Of a stretch of DNA of 64,000 nt, positions 18,733-26,416 are shown piece after piece. The DNA is from Eubacteriales bacterium. Its GTDB lineage: Bacteria; Bacillota; Clostridia; Peptostreptococcales; Anaerovoracaceae. The stretch spans positions 62,001-126,000 of the forward strand of contig JAQYMQ010000021.1 in NCBI GenBank assembly GCA_028872475.1, written 5' to 3'. Positions within the stretch are counted from its first letter, which is position 1, and each line of letters starts with the position of its first letter. Position numbers and translations under genes: made by a program. Below the pieces are notes generated by a model, which was not told where the DNA came from, made no database searches, and saw only the letters and a list, made by a program, of their open reading frames with translations.

Positions 18733-19734
18733 GTGATAGAAACTAAAATTCTTTCTACAACAGAAGAAAATTTAAAATTAGCCGGTAATATTATCAGGGA
18801 TGGTGGCATTGTGGCGTTTCCTACAGAAACGGTGTACGGCTTAGGCGCAAACGGTATGAACGCTGATTCGGTTAAAAAGATATTTGTTGCAAAGGGCAGG
18901 CCTAGTGATAATCCACTGATATTACATATAAGTGATATAGAGCAATTATATGACTTGGCTGAAGAAGTTACCGAAGAATGTAAAAAACTCATAGAAGCAT
19001 TTTGGCCAGGTCCTTTGACCGTTGTTGTTAAAGCAAAGAAAAATATTCCGGTTCAAACTAGAGGCGGGCTGGATACCGTAGGGATTAGATTACCACAAAA
19101 TTTTGTAGCTCAGAAAATTATAGAAAATGCGAATGTGCCGATTGCAGCGCCAAGTGCAAATTTATCGGGCAAGCCAAGTCCCACAAAGTACAATCATGTA
19201 ATTGATGATATGCAGGGTAGAATAGATGCTATTGTCTGTGGTGAGGACTGTAAAATAGGTGTGGAATCGACGGTGATATCTGTGTTTGATGAGAATATTA
19301 CGATATTAAGGCCAGGTAAAATTTCAAAAAAAGAAATTGAGACGGTACTTGGTAAAATGGTTGCATTAGATAGGACATTGGCAGGTTTGGAAAGTGAAAT
19401 ATCAGATTTTAAGCCAATGTCACCAGGGATGAAATATAGGCATTATGCACCAAAGGCGGAGATGATAGTCGTTGCAGGAGTTGGACAAGAAGTCGATAAA
19501 AAGATTGCGGCTTTGCGACTGGAGTACGAAAAAACAGGGAAAAAAGTTGGAATAATGCATTTTGAATATACAGATAAAAACCAGGCAGCGCATGATTTGT
19601 TTGATAGATTAAGGCAATTTGATAAAGAAGATGTAGATATTATATTAGCTACGAGTATAGCAGGAGAAGGTATTGGAATGGCTGTTATGAACAGAATGGT
19701 TAAAGCGGCTGGAGGAAAAGTGGTGAAGGTATGA
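18733..19734 (+). CDS. L-threonylcarbamoyladenylate synthase (Sua5 type)
   Basis: Forms threonylcarbamoyl-AMP from threonine, bicarbonate and ATP, the first step of t6A37 tRNA modification. The YrdC core spans residues 10-200 (GGIVAFPTETVYGLGA, KGRPSDNPLI, SANLSGKPSPT). A flexible linker leads to the C-terminal Sua5 domain (about 235-333), so this is the two-domain form rather than short TsaC. The GTG start follows GAGGCGATGCA. The stop codon overlaps the rpiB ATG. Confidence 0.93.
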   Translation: MIETKILSTTEENLKLAGNIIRDGGIVAFPTETVYGLGANGMNADSVKKIFVAKGRPSDNPLILHISDIEQLYDLAEEVTEECKKLIEAFWPGPLTVVVKAKKNIPVQTRGGLDTVGIRLPQNFVAQKIIENANVPIAAPSANLSGKPSPTKYNHVIDDMQGRIDAIVCGEDCKIGVESTVISVFDENITILRPGKISKKEIETVLGKMVALDRTLAGLESEISDFKPMSPGMKYRHYAPKAEMIVVAGVGQEVDKKIAALRLEYEKTGKKVGIMHFEYTDKNQAAHDLFDRLRQFDKEDVDIILATSIAGEGIGMAVMNRMVKAAGGKVVKV

Positions 19735-20162
19735 AAATAGCAATAGCAAGTGATCACGGTGGATATGAACTAAAAGAGTATATTATAGGTTTTGTAATGG
19801 GGATGGGTTTTGAAGTTGAGGACCTGGGAACTAACAGTGCAGAATCAGTTGATTATCCAGAGTTTGGCAAGAAATGTGCAGAAGCTGTCGTTAGTGGAGA
19901 AGCTGACAGAGGCGTTGTTGTTTGTGGAACCGGTATTGGCATTTCCATTGCTGCAAATAAGGTAAAAGGAGCTAGATGTGCTCTTTGTACGAGTGAAGAA
20001 ATGGCTGAAATGACTAGAAAACATAATGATGCTAATATTTTGGCGCTGGGAGGAAGAACGACGAAACCGGAGGTTGCATTATCCATCCTAAATAAATTTC
20101 TATTTACCGAGTTTGAAGGTGGCAGACATCAAAAGAGAGTAGATCTTTTGAACAGTTATTAA
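19731..20162 (+). CDS. rpiB: Ribose-5-phosphate isomerase B
   Basis: Interconverts ribulose 5-phosphate and ribose 5-phosphate in the pentose phosphate pathway. The 143-aa protein opens with MKIAIASDHGGYELK and contains GVVVCGTGIGISIAANK with the active-site Cys and the anion-binding loop. It overlaps the Sua5 gene by 4 nt (ATGA). The order prfA-sua5-rpiB-upp is common in Firmicutes. Confidence 0.95.
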   Translation: MKIAIASDHGGYELKEYIIGFVMGMGFEVEDLGTNSAESVDYPEFGKKCAEAVVSGEADRGVVVCGTGIGISIAANKVKGARCALCTSEEMAEMTRKHNDANILALGGRTTKPEVALSILNKFLFTEFEGGRHQKRVDLLNSY

Positions 20163-20270
20163 TTGTGAAAAAGTCGAACTTATAAGAATAAAGATAAAAC
20201 GCTAATAGGCGATATAACTGAAAAATTAATATAATTAATTAAAATAAAATGTTATGGAAGGGAGTATAAA

Positions 20271-20900
20271 GTGGGAAAAATTTATGTTTTTGATCATCCA
20301 TTGATTCAACACAAAACAGCGTTGCTTAGGGATGAGAGGACAACAACTAAAGATTTTCGTGAGTTGGCAAAGGAAATAGGAACCCTTATGGGCTATGAAG
20401 CTACTAGAGATCTACCTTTAAAGAAGGAAGTTATTAAGACGCCGATGACCTCTACAGAAGTTAATGTACTAGATGGAGAAGATGTGGCGATTGTTCCGAT
20501 TTTAAGAGCGGGACTTGGAATGGTTGACGGAATGTTGTCGCTAGTTCCAAATGCGAAGGTTGGTCATGTAGGACTTTACAGAGATCCGGAAACTCATAAG
20601 CCGGTTGAATATTATTGCAAAATGCCACAGGACATCGATAAGAGAAAGATTTTTGTTGTAGACCCAATGCTTGCAACAGGTGGTTCAGCTATTGATGCTA
20701 TTGAATTAGTTAAGCAAAAGGGTGGTAATGATATTACGTTTATGTGTCTTATCGCTGCGCCTGAAGGAGTTGAAGCGTTATCTAAAGCTCATCCTGACAT
20801 TGATATTTTAATAGCGGCAAAAGATGAAAGATTAAATGAAAACGCATATATTATCCCAGGCCTAGGAGATGCAGGGGATAGACTTTACGGTACAAAATAA
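20271..20900 (+). CDS. upp: Uracil phosphoribosyltransferase
   Basis: Salvages uracil with PRPP to give UMP. The 209-aa protein has the GTP/PRPP-site features [14 protein letters not shown] and [15 protein letters not shown] and ends with [11 protein letters not shown], the typical UPRTase tail. The GTG start follows a GGAAGGGAG ribosome site. It lies 108 nt after rpiB and 15 nt before pckG. Confidence 0.96.
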   Translation: MGKIYVFDHPLIQHKTALLRDERTTTKDFRELAKEIGTLMGYEATRDLPLKKEVIKTPMTSTEVNVLDGEDVAIVPILRAGLGMVDGMLSLVPNAKVGHVGLYRDPETHKPVEYYCKMPQDIDKRKIFVVDPMLATGGSAIDAIELVKQKGGNDITFMCLIAAPEGVEALSKAHPDIDILIAAKDERLNENAYIIPGLGDAGDRLYGTK

Positions 20901-20915
20901 TAGGAGGATAGCGCT

Positions 20916-22706
20916 GTGAATAATAAGGATTTGTTAAACAATATACCTACTACAAATGATGAAATTTTAGCATGGCTGAAACAGGTAGTGGAATTGACAA
21001 ACCCAGATGAAGTTGTGTGGATTACAGGAGAAGAGCAACAGCTGGAAGACTTGAGAAAAGAAGCTTGTGGCACAGGGGAACTTATTAAGCTTAATGATGA
21101 AAAGTTAGAAGGATGTTATTTACACCGAAGCGACAAGAACGATGTAGCTAGAGTTGAAGGAAGAACTTTTATTTGTACAGAGACTGAGGAAGAGGCAGGC
21201 CCTACAAATAACTGGATGGACCCTGCAAAGATGAGAGAAAAGCTAAAAACATTGTACAAGGATTCTATGAAGGGTAGAACTATGTATGTTATACCATTTT
21301 CTATGGGGCTTGTAGATTCTCCGTCTGCGAAATACGGCATTGAAGTTACAGATTCTATATATGTAGTAGTAAATATGGCTATTATGACAAGAATAGGTAA
21401 TGAAGTAATGAAGGCGATTGAGGAAAAAGGTGAATTCACAAAGGGGCTTCATGCAAAAGCTGACCTTAACGCTGAAGAAAGATATATAGTGCATTTCCCT
21501 CAAGATAATGAGATTATGTCAATTAACTCAGGATACGGCGGAAATGTTTTGCTTGGTAAGAAGTGTCTAGCTCTTAGAATTGCGTCATACTTAGGTAAAG
21601 CTCAGGGATGGATGGCAGAACATATGCTCATCTTAGGAGTTAAAAATCCTGAAGGTAGACAGGACTACATCGCAGCAGCATTTCCATCAGCTTGCGGTAA
21701 GACAAATCTTGCAATGCTTATTCCGCCAGAAGGCTATAAGAAGGATGGTTGGGAAGTTACTTGTATTGGTGACGATATTGCATGGATAAGAGTTGGTGAA
21801 GATGGTAGACTTTGGGCGATTAATCCTGAAAACGGTTTCTTTGGTGTTGCTCCTGGAACAAGCGAAAAATCTAATCCTAATGCACTTGCATCAACAAAGA
21901 AGAATGCGATATTTACTAATGTTGGTCTTAACTTAGATGACAATACAGTTTGGTGGGAAAAATTAGATAAAAATCCTCCAAAGAATGGACTTGACTGGAT
22001 GGGACAGCCTTGGACTCCTGAATCAGGTACAAATATGGCTCATCCAAACTCAAGATTTACAGCTTATGCAAAAAATTGTCCTTGTATTTCGCCAGCATTT
22101 GATAAACCAGAAGGCGTTCCTTTAAGTGCTATAGTATTTGGTGGAAGAAGAGCTAAAACTGCACCGCTAGTATATCAATCAAGAGATTGGAAGCATGGCG
22201 TATTTGTTGGTTCAATAATGGCGTCAGAAACTACAGCTGCTATAATGGGACAGGTTGGTGTTGTAAGAAGAGATCCAATGGCAATGTTACCTTTCTGTGG
22301 TTATCACATGGGTGACTACTGGCAGCACTGGTTAGATATGGAGAATTTGGCAGGTGATGTTCCTGAAATCTTTAATGTAAACTGGTTTAGAGTTGACGAT
22401 AATGGTGACTTTATATGGCCAGGATTTGGAGATAATCTAAGAGTAATTGAGTGGATATTAAAGAGAGTGCATGGCGAAATTGAAGCGAAGGATACTGCAA
22501 TCGGATACATGCCAGAAGCTCAGGATATCAACATAGATGATTGTGATATTAGCTTAGAAGCTTTGGAGTCAATCTTGAAAGTAGAAGATAATTATTGGAA
22601 AGAGGATGTAGCTAGTATTAAAGAGTTTTATGACAAGATTGGTGATAGAACTCCAAAAGAATTAAGAGAAGAATTAGAAAAACTAGAAAATTCTTTAAAT
22701 TTATAG
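20916..22706 (+). CDS. pckG: Phosphoenolpyruvate carboxykinase (GTP)
   Basis: Interconverts oxaloacetate and PEP with GTP/GDP. The 596-aa protein has the PEPCK P-loop FPSACGKTNLAM, IGDDIAWIR for metal binding and FGGRRAKTAPLVYQ. The length and these motifs place it in the GTP-dependent family, not the ATP-dependent family usual in many bacteria. GTG start after AGGAGG. In a fermentative anaerobe it could run in the carboxylating direction to make oxaloacetate; that is inference. Confidence 0.95.
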   Translation: MNNKDLLNNIPTTNDEILAWLKQVVELTNPDEVVWITGEEQQLEDLRKEACGTGELIKLNDEKLEGCYLHRSDKNDVARVEGRTFICTETEEEAGPTNNWMDPAKMREKLKTLYKDSMKGRTMYVIPFSMGLVDSPSAKYGIEVTDSIYVVVNMAIMTRIGNEVMKAIEEKGEFTKGLHAKADLNAEERYIVHFPQDNEIMSINSGYGGNVLLGKKCLALRIASYLGKAQGWMAEHMLILGVKNPEGRQDYIAAAFPSACGKTNLAMLIPPEGYKKDGWEVTCIGDDIAWIRVGEDGRLWAINPENGFFGVAPGTSEKSNPNALASTKKNAIFTNVGLNLDDNTVWWEKLDKNPPKNGLDWMGQPWTPESGTNMAHPNSRFTAYAKNCPCISPAFDKPEGVPLSAIVFGGRRAKTAPLVYQSRDWKHGVFVGSIMASETTAAIMGQVGVVRRDPMAMLPFCGYHMGDYWQHWLDMENLAGDVPEIFNVNWFRVDDNGDFIWPGFGDNLRVIEWILKRVHGEIEAKDTAIGYMPEAQDINIDDCDISLEALESILKVEDNYWKEDVASIKEFYDKIGDRTPKELREELEKLENSLNL

Positions 22707-22779
22707 ATTTATAGCTTGTAAAATTGCTTATTTATATTGACATTTAAGCAATTTGAGCATAAAATATTTGAGTACGCTT

Positions 22780-22890
22780 GTAGAGGGAGACTTCGTGCGA
22801 GCTACGCTAAAAGTTATTAGTAAAGCATTGAAACCGATAAATTATCCGAGTAAATGCGACCGAAAAGAATGGAGACATTTGAGTAGGTAG
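22780..22890 (+). promoter_or_regulatory. Structured leader before rplM-rpsI (possible L13 leader)
   Basis: The 197-bp gap before rplM is less AT-rich than its surroundings. It contains a nested fold: GCATT (22825-22829) pairs with AATGC (22853-22857), enclosing a GATA/TATC stem. In Firmicutes an RNA leader upstream of rplM (the L13 leader family) is known to mediate ribosomal-protein feedback. I cannot confirm that this sequence fits that family; the boundaries are approximate. Confidence 0.35.
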
Positions 22891-22903
22891 GAAGGAAGAT
22901 GAA

Positions 22904-23332
22904 ATGAAATCATTTATCGCAAAGCCTCATGAAGTAGAGCGCAAATGGTACATCGTTGATGCTGAGGGTAAGACTTTAGGTCGTATGGCAGCAGAAGTTG
23001 CGTCTGTACTAAGAGGTAAGAACAAGCCAATTTACACACCACACGTTGACTGTGGAGATTATGTAATCATCATTAATGCAGAAAAGGTAGCTGTAACAGG
23101 CAAAAAGAGAAAAGAAAAGATCTATAAGAGACATACTGGATATCCAGGCGGCTTAAGAGAGATGACTTTTGAACAGTTATTAGAAAAGCATCCAACTGAG
23201 GTTGTAAGGCATGCTGTTAAAGGCATGATGCCAAAGGGCAAATTAGGTAGACAGATGTTTAAGAAGCTAAAGGTTTATGCAGGCGCAGAACATGAGCATG
23301 CAGCACAGAAACCTGAAGTATTAGAAGTGTAG
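22904..23332 (+). CDS. rplM: 50S ribosomal protein L13
   Basis: An early-assembling large-subunit protein of 142 aa with the hallmark [30 protein letters not shown] and [10 protein letters not shown]. The ATG follows GGAAGGAAGATGAA. The gene pairs with rpsI 12 nt downstream, the universal L13-S9 operon. The order and length are ordinary. Confidence 0.97.
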   Translation: MKSFIAKPHEVERKWYIVDAEGKTLGRMAAEVASVLRGKNKPIYTPHVDCGDYVIIINAEKVAVTGKKRKEKIYKRHTGYPGGLREMTFEQLLEKHPTEVVRHAVKGMMPKGKLGRQMFKKLKVYAGAEHEHAAQKPEVLEV

Positions 23333-23344
23333 GAGGGATGACAG

Positions 23345-23740
23345 ATGGCAAAGATGCAATATTGCGGAACAGGTAGAAGAAAATCTTCTGTTGCTAGAGT
23401 TAGACTAGTTCCTGGCACTGGTAAGATTACAGTTAATAAGAAGGATCTTGATGATTACCTAGCATTAGAAATCGTTAAGAGAGAAGTAAAGAGACCTTTT
23501 GAAATTGCTGGATGCGTAGATAAGTTCGACGTAATCGCTACAGTAAGAGGTGGTGGATTTACTGGACAGGCTGGAGCTTTAAGACATGGTATTTCAAGAG
23601 CATTATGCACAGTTGATGCAGAAGCATATAGACCGGCTTTAAAGGCTGCAGGATTCTTAACTAGAGATTCTAGAATGAAGGAAAGAAAGAAGTACGGCTT
23701 AAAGAAAGCGAGAAAGGCTTCTCAGTTCTCAAAGAGATAA
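23345..23740 (+). CDS. rpsI: 30S ribosomal protein S9
   Basis: A 131-aa small-subunit protein whose basic C-terminal tail ([12 protein letters not shown]) reaches the P-site tRNA. The start [19 protein letters not shown] is typical. The second gene of the L13-S9 operon, it is followed by a strong terminator. Everything from there to about 31.9 kb looks acquired, so rpsI marks the left border of the island. Confidence 0.97.
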   Translation: MAKMQYCGTGRRKSSVARVRLVPGTGKITVNKKDLDDYLALEIVKREVKRPFEIAGCVDKFDVIATVRGGGFTGQAGALRHGISRALCTVDAEAYRPALKAAGFLTRDSRMKERKKYGLKKARKASQFSKR

Positions 23741-23753
23741 TAAACTCAAACTT

Positions 23754-23789
23754 AAAAACCTTGAAAATTCAGTGTTTTCAAGGTTTTTT
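23754..23789 (+). terminator. Intrinsic terminator of rplM-rpsI
   Basis: AAAAACCTTGAAAA pairs with TTTTCAAGGTTTTT around a 7-nt loop, just after rpsI. It also marks the last core sequence before the acquired region. Confidence 0.9.
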
Positions 23790-23831
23790 GTTTCTTTAAT
23801 TATCTATGAAATGTCATAAAATCGTGCTTGT

Positions 23832-23871
23832 TAGTAACACACTAGTAACGTACTAGTAACGTACTAGTAAC
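23832..23871. repeat. Four TAGTAAC heptamers in 11-bp phase
   Basis: TAGTAAC occurs at 23832, 23843, 23854 and 23865, exactly 11 bp apart; the last three units share ACTAGTAAC. The spacing of about one helical turn puts all copies on the same DNA face. The array sits 40 bp after the rpsI terminator at the island edge. It could be a protein-binding array (integrase arm sites or iteron-like), but this is inference. Confidence 0.75.
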
Positions 23872-23944
23872 AAAGAATATTATGTCTTGTGCAAGATTTT
23901 TAGCGTACCCATATTTGCATAATAATTTATTTGTAGCTCCCTCA

Positions 23945-24078
23945 TTACTTATTAGTTGCCTGTTTTATTCCTTGTTCTAGCTGTTTTAGTTCTTTGTCTG
24001 TTGCATCAACCGTCTTTTTAACGCCTGCAAAGGCACTTTCAAGTCTTTAAGTAAATTTTCAATAGTTTCTCTTTTCAT
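23945..24078 (-). pseudogene. Frameshifted small lysine-rich ORF
   Basis: An ATG with a GGAGAAGAA ribosome site opens MKRETIENLLKDLK, after which the frame ends at 30 aa. Shifting the frame after DLK gives a smooth, charged continuation (ESAFAGVKKTVDATDKELK...) ending at a stop at 23945. The total of 134 nt is not a multiple of three, consistent with a single indel. The family is unknown. It could instead be a genuine 30-aa peptide, but the coiled-coil-like composition of the shifted frame favours decay. Confidence 0.4.
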
Positions 24079-24104
24079 TTCTTCTCCTTCTTCGATACGC
24101 TTTT

Positions 24105-24165
24105 TACGGGGTCGCTTCCCTCTCGTTGTGCAATATTACGCTTTGCACTTAGCAATAATTTTTTG
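24105..24165 (-). other. Possible oriT-like sequence
   Basis: The 6-bp inverted repeat GTGCAA/TTGCAC flanks TATTACGCT. The minus strand reads CTAAGTGCAAAGCG next to GAGAGGGAAGCGACCCCG. The TAAGTGC core resembles nick regions of several mobilisable plasmids, and the island retains a relaxase fragment. No relaxase specificity can be derived, so this remains a weak candidate. Confidence 0.25.
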
Positions 24166-24259
24166 TATAAAAAAAGACCGACTAATATAGCCAGCCTTTA
24201 TTATCATATTCTATTACCTATAACACAGGAACGCATGGCATGGTTTACTCCTTTCTAGT

Positions 24260-24514
24260 TTATTCTATTGTAATATTCCCAATTTCTATTGGTTCAAATT
24301 CTATTCCATCATCTTTTAACGGTTCTTCCCGTATTCGTTGATACGCTTCCTGTCTTTCAGGATCTACCTCAAAGTGATAGCCTCTATTACATTCTTCTCC
24401 ATTTTCTTCAAAATGTTTTGGATATTCACCATTCGGGAACGCTTTACACACAGGAATTGTTCCTTTTTTTCCGAGGTCATGCTTACACCATCCACATCTA
24501 TCTACCTTAACCAT
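24260..24514 (-). CDS. Small cysteine-containing prophage-type protein
   Basis: An 84-aa protein with CGWCKHDLG near the N-terminus and further cysteines (PVCKAFP, EECNRGYHF). The spacing suggests a small metal-binding knuckle, and the acidic C-terminus carries no known catalytic motif. Similar small proteins with CxWC...C...P-F and an ER/DPE segment sit beside phage head-morphogenesis genes; I rely on memory of that pattern, not a search. It lies directly after the 135-aa gene on the same strand, so the pair looks like a prophage remnant. The function is unknown. Confidence 0.55.
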   Translation of the reverse strand: MVKVDRCGWCKHDLGKKGTIPVCKAFPNGEYPKHFEENGEECNRGYHFEVDPERQEAYQRIREEPLKDDGIEFEPIEIGNITIE

Positions 24515-24922
24515 TTAATCCCCTATTATTTCTTCAAAAATTTTCTTTCCTCTATCCGACACAAGCTCATATTTCCCTTGCTTCTTTAATACGCCTATTT
24601 CAGCTATAGTTTCTGCTAAATCACTTTCAGCAACCTCACTTATTTCGGCATATCCATCAGCCTCGCATAATTGCTCATATTTAGCGTACATTACTTTTTT
24701 TGTTGTTTTTGCGTGCATATATTCGTGGAAAACTGCATCGTCAAGGGAATTGCAAACTGTATGCTTTGAACATTTAAACATTTCATCAACGATCATTCCT
24801 TTTATCTTTGCCTTTGCTCTTTCAATCTCACTTAATAAGTTTTCTTTGCAGAATATTAATTTGTTTTTCAAAGTAGTAAAATTTTTATTTGTAATACTAA
24901 ATTTTTGTTTTGATGTATCCAT
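24515..24922 (-). CDS. HExxH-motif protein, probable phage head-protein remnant
   Basis: A 135-aa protein. Residues near 66-80 read DDAVFHEYMHAK, containing HEYMH, a zincin-type HExxH motif, preceded by CSKHTVCNSL. The C-terminal part is helical and acidic. Such HExxH tails occur at the ends of phage minor head (SPP1 gp7-like) proteins, so this may be the truncated end of one; alternatively it is a small peptidase-like protein. Its start overlaps the end of the upstream 59-aa HTH gene by 26 nt, and its stop abuts the next gene. Confidence 0.5.
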   Translation of the reverse strand: MDTSKQKFSITNKNFTTLKNKLIFCKENLLSEIERAKAKIKGMIVDEMFKCSKHTVCNSLDDAVFHEYMHAKTTKKVMYAKYEQLCEADGYAEISEVAESDLAETIAEIGVLKKQGKYELVSDRGKKIFEEIIGD

Positions 24923-25076
24923 TGCTTATAACAATATCTAGTAGATTTATAACATATTCTGGAGGGTTTCTTTTTCCTGCATGCCAATCTTGAACAGTAC
25001 GAAGTGGTATTCCGAAAAGTTTTGAAAATTCGCTTTGATTTAATTGACTTTTTTTTAATATTTCTTTAACCGTCAT
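24897..25076 (-). CDS. 59-aa helix-turn-helix protein (Xre/YdaS-like), below ORF-track cutoff
   Basis: Reading the minus strand from the ATG at 25076 gives MTVKEILKKSQLNQSEFSKL, then FGIPLRTVQDWHAGKRNPPEYV, ending at TAG 24897. Residues 10-40 form a clear HTH of the Xre/YdaS or antitoxin type (SQSEFSKLFGIP-RTVQDWHAGKRxPP). It is one residue too short for the ORF list. The 26-nt overlap with the following HExxH gene suggests translational coupling. The pairing of a small HTH protein with a short partner resembles an antitoxin-plus-metallopeptidase layout as well as phage decay. No DNA target is known. Confidence 0.7.
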   Translation of the reverse strand: MTVKEILKKSQLNQSEFSKLFGIPLRTVQDWHAGKRNPPEYVINLLDIVISNGYIKTKI

Positions 25077-25473
25077 GATTAACCTTTTTTATTTAATAAA
25101 TTAACATGTATCAATTTTATTAAGTCTAGAGCTATAAAAAAGATTCTGTAAATATTATTAATTCTTTCATTGTATTTCTTTCTAAGAGCTTGAATGTCAA
25201 GTAGAAATGCATATCTTTTTAAAAAAAATGTGTAAAATGACTACTATTTTTGTTTATTATAAACATTTTAGTTGGATATTAGCAAATTTTAAGGCAAATA
25301 TAATAAACATTTTTATTGTAAATATATTTAATTACAACAAAAAAATACGTATAAACATTATACTTTTTTATATTATAATTATTTTTTATATAACATAAGA
25401 ATAGATTCCTATTCGTTTTAATTCCTTAATATATCGTTCATTAGATGATTCTCCATTAAAGATACCTCTATCA
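25077..25473. other. AT-rich intergenic stretch without a supported gene
   Basis: About 400 bp of very AT-rich sequence. The plus-strand ORF of 63 aa at 25207 is rich in Ile, Phe, Asn and Lys, has no ribosome site and looks random. Near 25400-25470 the minus strand has a short protein-like stretch without a start. No terminator or promoter is convincing here. Confidence 0.5.
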
Positions 25474-25863
25474 TTATTTTTCTCCTTTTAATACATAAAT
25501 GCCAGCTAGAGATAAAATAAACATTATTGTTAATGATAGTAGACTAGTATAATCCCCTGTATTTACTCCAGTATTTTCATTTTGTCCTGGTACTTCATTG
25601 TAATTAAAATTAACGCTTGCTAATGGATAAACTCTTATAGTCTGATCTTTATTTTCAAATACTTTATGCTCATCTATTTTTTTACCATCTTTATCGTAGA
25701 TTTCTTCAAAGCAAACTAAATCACCCTCAAAGCCTGTAGAATTAAATTCAGGAAATTCTACTTCAAATTTTCCGTTTACTTCTTTAATCTCAACCTCTGT
25801 TGTTGCTTCTACTTTTTTACCATCTTTATCAATAAATAGCTTCTTCAAAATTGTTAAAGGCAA
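25474..25863 (-). pseudogene. C-terminal fragment of a VaFE-repeat-type surface protein
   Basis: A 129-aa fragment. Residues 1-95 look like one Ig-like VaFE/SpaA-type repeat (KLFIDKDGKKVEA, VCFEEIYDKDGKKIDEHK). The end shows a Pro/Asn/Thr-rich spacer, NTGDY, one membrane helix and a short charged tail, like a sorting-type anchor. Full VaFE proteins are hundreds to thousands of residues with a signal peptide, both missing here. The gene breaks off at about 25863, where a different element fragment begins in the opposite direction. It is not expected to be exported. Confidence 0.65.
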
Positions 25864-25871
25864 AGGAACAG

Positions 25872-25988
25872 ATGAAAGGACAGGAAGAAAAGAAAAAATC
25901 TGTACTTGGAGCTATCAAGAAATATCAAGCTGAAGATAAGGAAAAGCCTAAAGAAAAGAAAAAAGCATCAAAAGCAGCTGAGAGATAA
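25872..25988 (+). pseudogene. C-terminal tail of a DUF4316/YodL-like ICE protein
   Basis: An open frame encodes MKGQEEKKKSVLGAIKKYQ followed by a lysine-rich tail ending KASKAAER. The KKSVLG...K..P..K composition matches the C-terminal tail of the DUF4316 (YodL-domain) proteins common in clostridial integrative elements; the match is from memory. The frame remains open upstream only to the break with the surface-protein fragment. A terminator follows, in keeping with a gene end. Confidence 0.45.
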
Positions 25989-25998
25989 ACTTATGGTC

Positions 25999-26032
25999 GG
26001 TGCGGTCTTAGGACTGCACCGGCTATTTTTTT
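25999..26032 (+). terminator. Intrinsic terminator after the DUF4316-like tail
   Basis: GGTGCGGTC pairs with GACTGCACC (one G-U pair), with a 4-nt loop and a T-tract after GGCTA. It separates the fragment from the cargo operon. Confidence 0.75.
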
Positions 26033-26098
26033 AGTTGAGGAATTGTGTTATAATACATGAAGTATAAATTCAACAATATGAATATAAAGGGTGTAAAA

Positions 26099-26320
26099 AT
26101 GAAAGTGAACTATAATGGGTTATGGAAGCTATTGATAGACAAGAACATGAATAAAAAAGACTTAAAGGAAAAGCTTGGTATTGCCCCTGCAACCATAGCA
26201 AAAATGGGTAAAGGAGAATTTGTTAGTATGGAAATTCTTTATAGAATTTGCGTTGCTCTCAATACCGATTTTGGAGAGCTAATCTCAGTAAGCAGATCTA
26301 TTATTGACGATGAGCAATAG
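26099..26320 (+). CDS. Xre-family helix-turn-helix regulator
   Basis: A 73-aa DNA-binding protein from the ATG at 26099 (the track start at 26057 precedes the GGGTG ribosome site). The HTH is MNKKDLKEKLGIAPATIAKMGKGEFVS, and the rest forms a short five-helix Xre fold (ILYRICVALNTDFGELI). A TATAAT box at 26049 gives a plausible promoter. Close relatives often sit as the first gene of ICE cargo or resistance modules. It lies 97 nt before the ATPase gene and may regulate it, though the two-component system downstream is the more direct candidate. Confidence 0.82.
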   Translation: MKVNYNGLWKLLIDKNMNKKDLKEKLGIAPATIAKMGKGEFVSMEILYRICVALNTDFGELISVSRSIIDDEQ

Positions 26321-26416
26321 CATATATTTCTATGAAGATTTCTTACATCATCCGTAAGTGTTATTTTAGTTCGCCACAGACTAAAATTAGATTAACAAAT
26401 TATGGAGGTGTTATAT

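Noticed and set aside
23832-23871. CRISPR-like array
   Set aside because: Units of 11 bp without spacers and only four copies; no cas genes.
24200-24255. Tiny ORFs (MPCVPVL, MRSCVIGNRI) after a strong GAAAGGAG site on the minus strand
   Set aside because: The ribosome site is good but the peptides are 7-10 aa; probably the start of a gene cut by deletion.
24289-24941. Plus-strand ORFs of 60-83 aa opposite the prophage-type genes
   Set aside because: Antisense shadows; the minus-strand frames have ribosome sites, abutting ends and cysteine/HExxH motifs.
25207-25398. 63-aa plus-strand ORF
   Set aside because: Ile/Phe/Asn/Lys-biased AT-rich translation without a ribosome site or family resemblance.
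25396-25470. Protein-like minus-strand stretch NDRGIFNGESSNERYIKELKR
   Set aside because: It looks like a gene fragment end but has no start, is preceded by a stop, and I recognise no family; too short to call.
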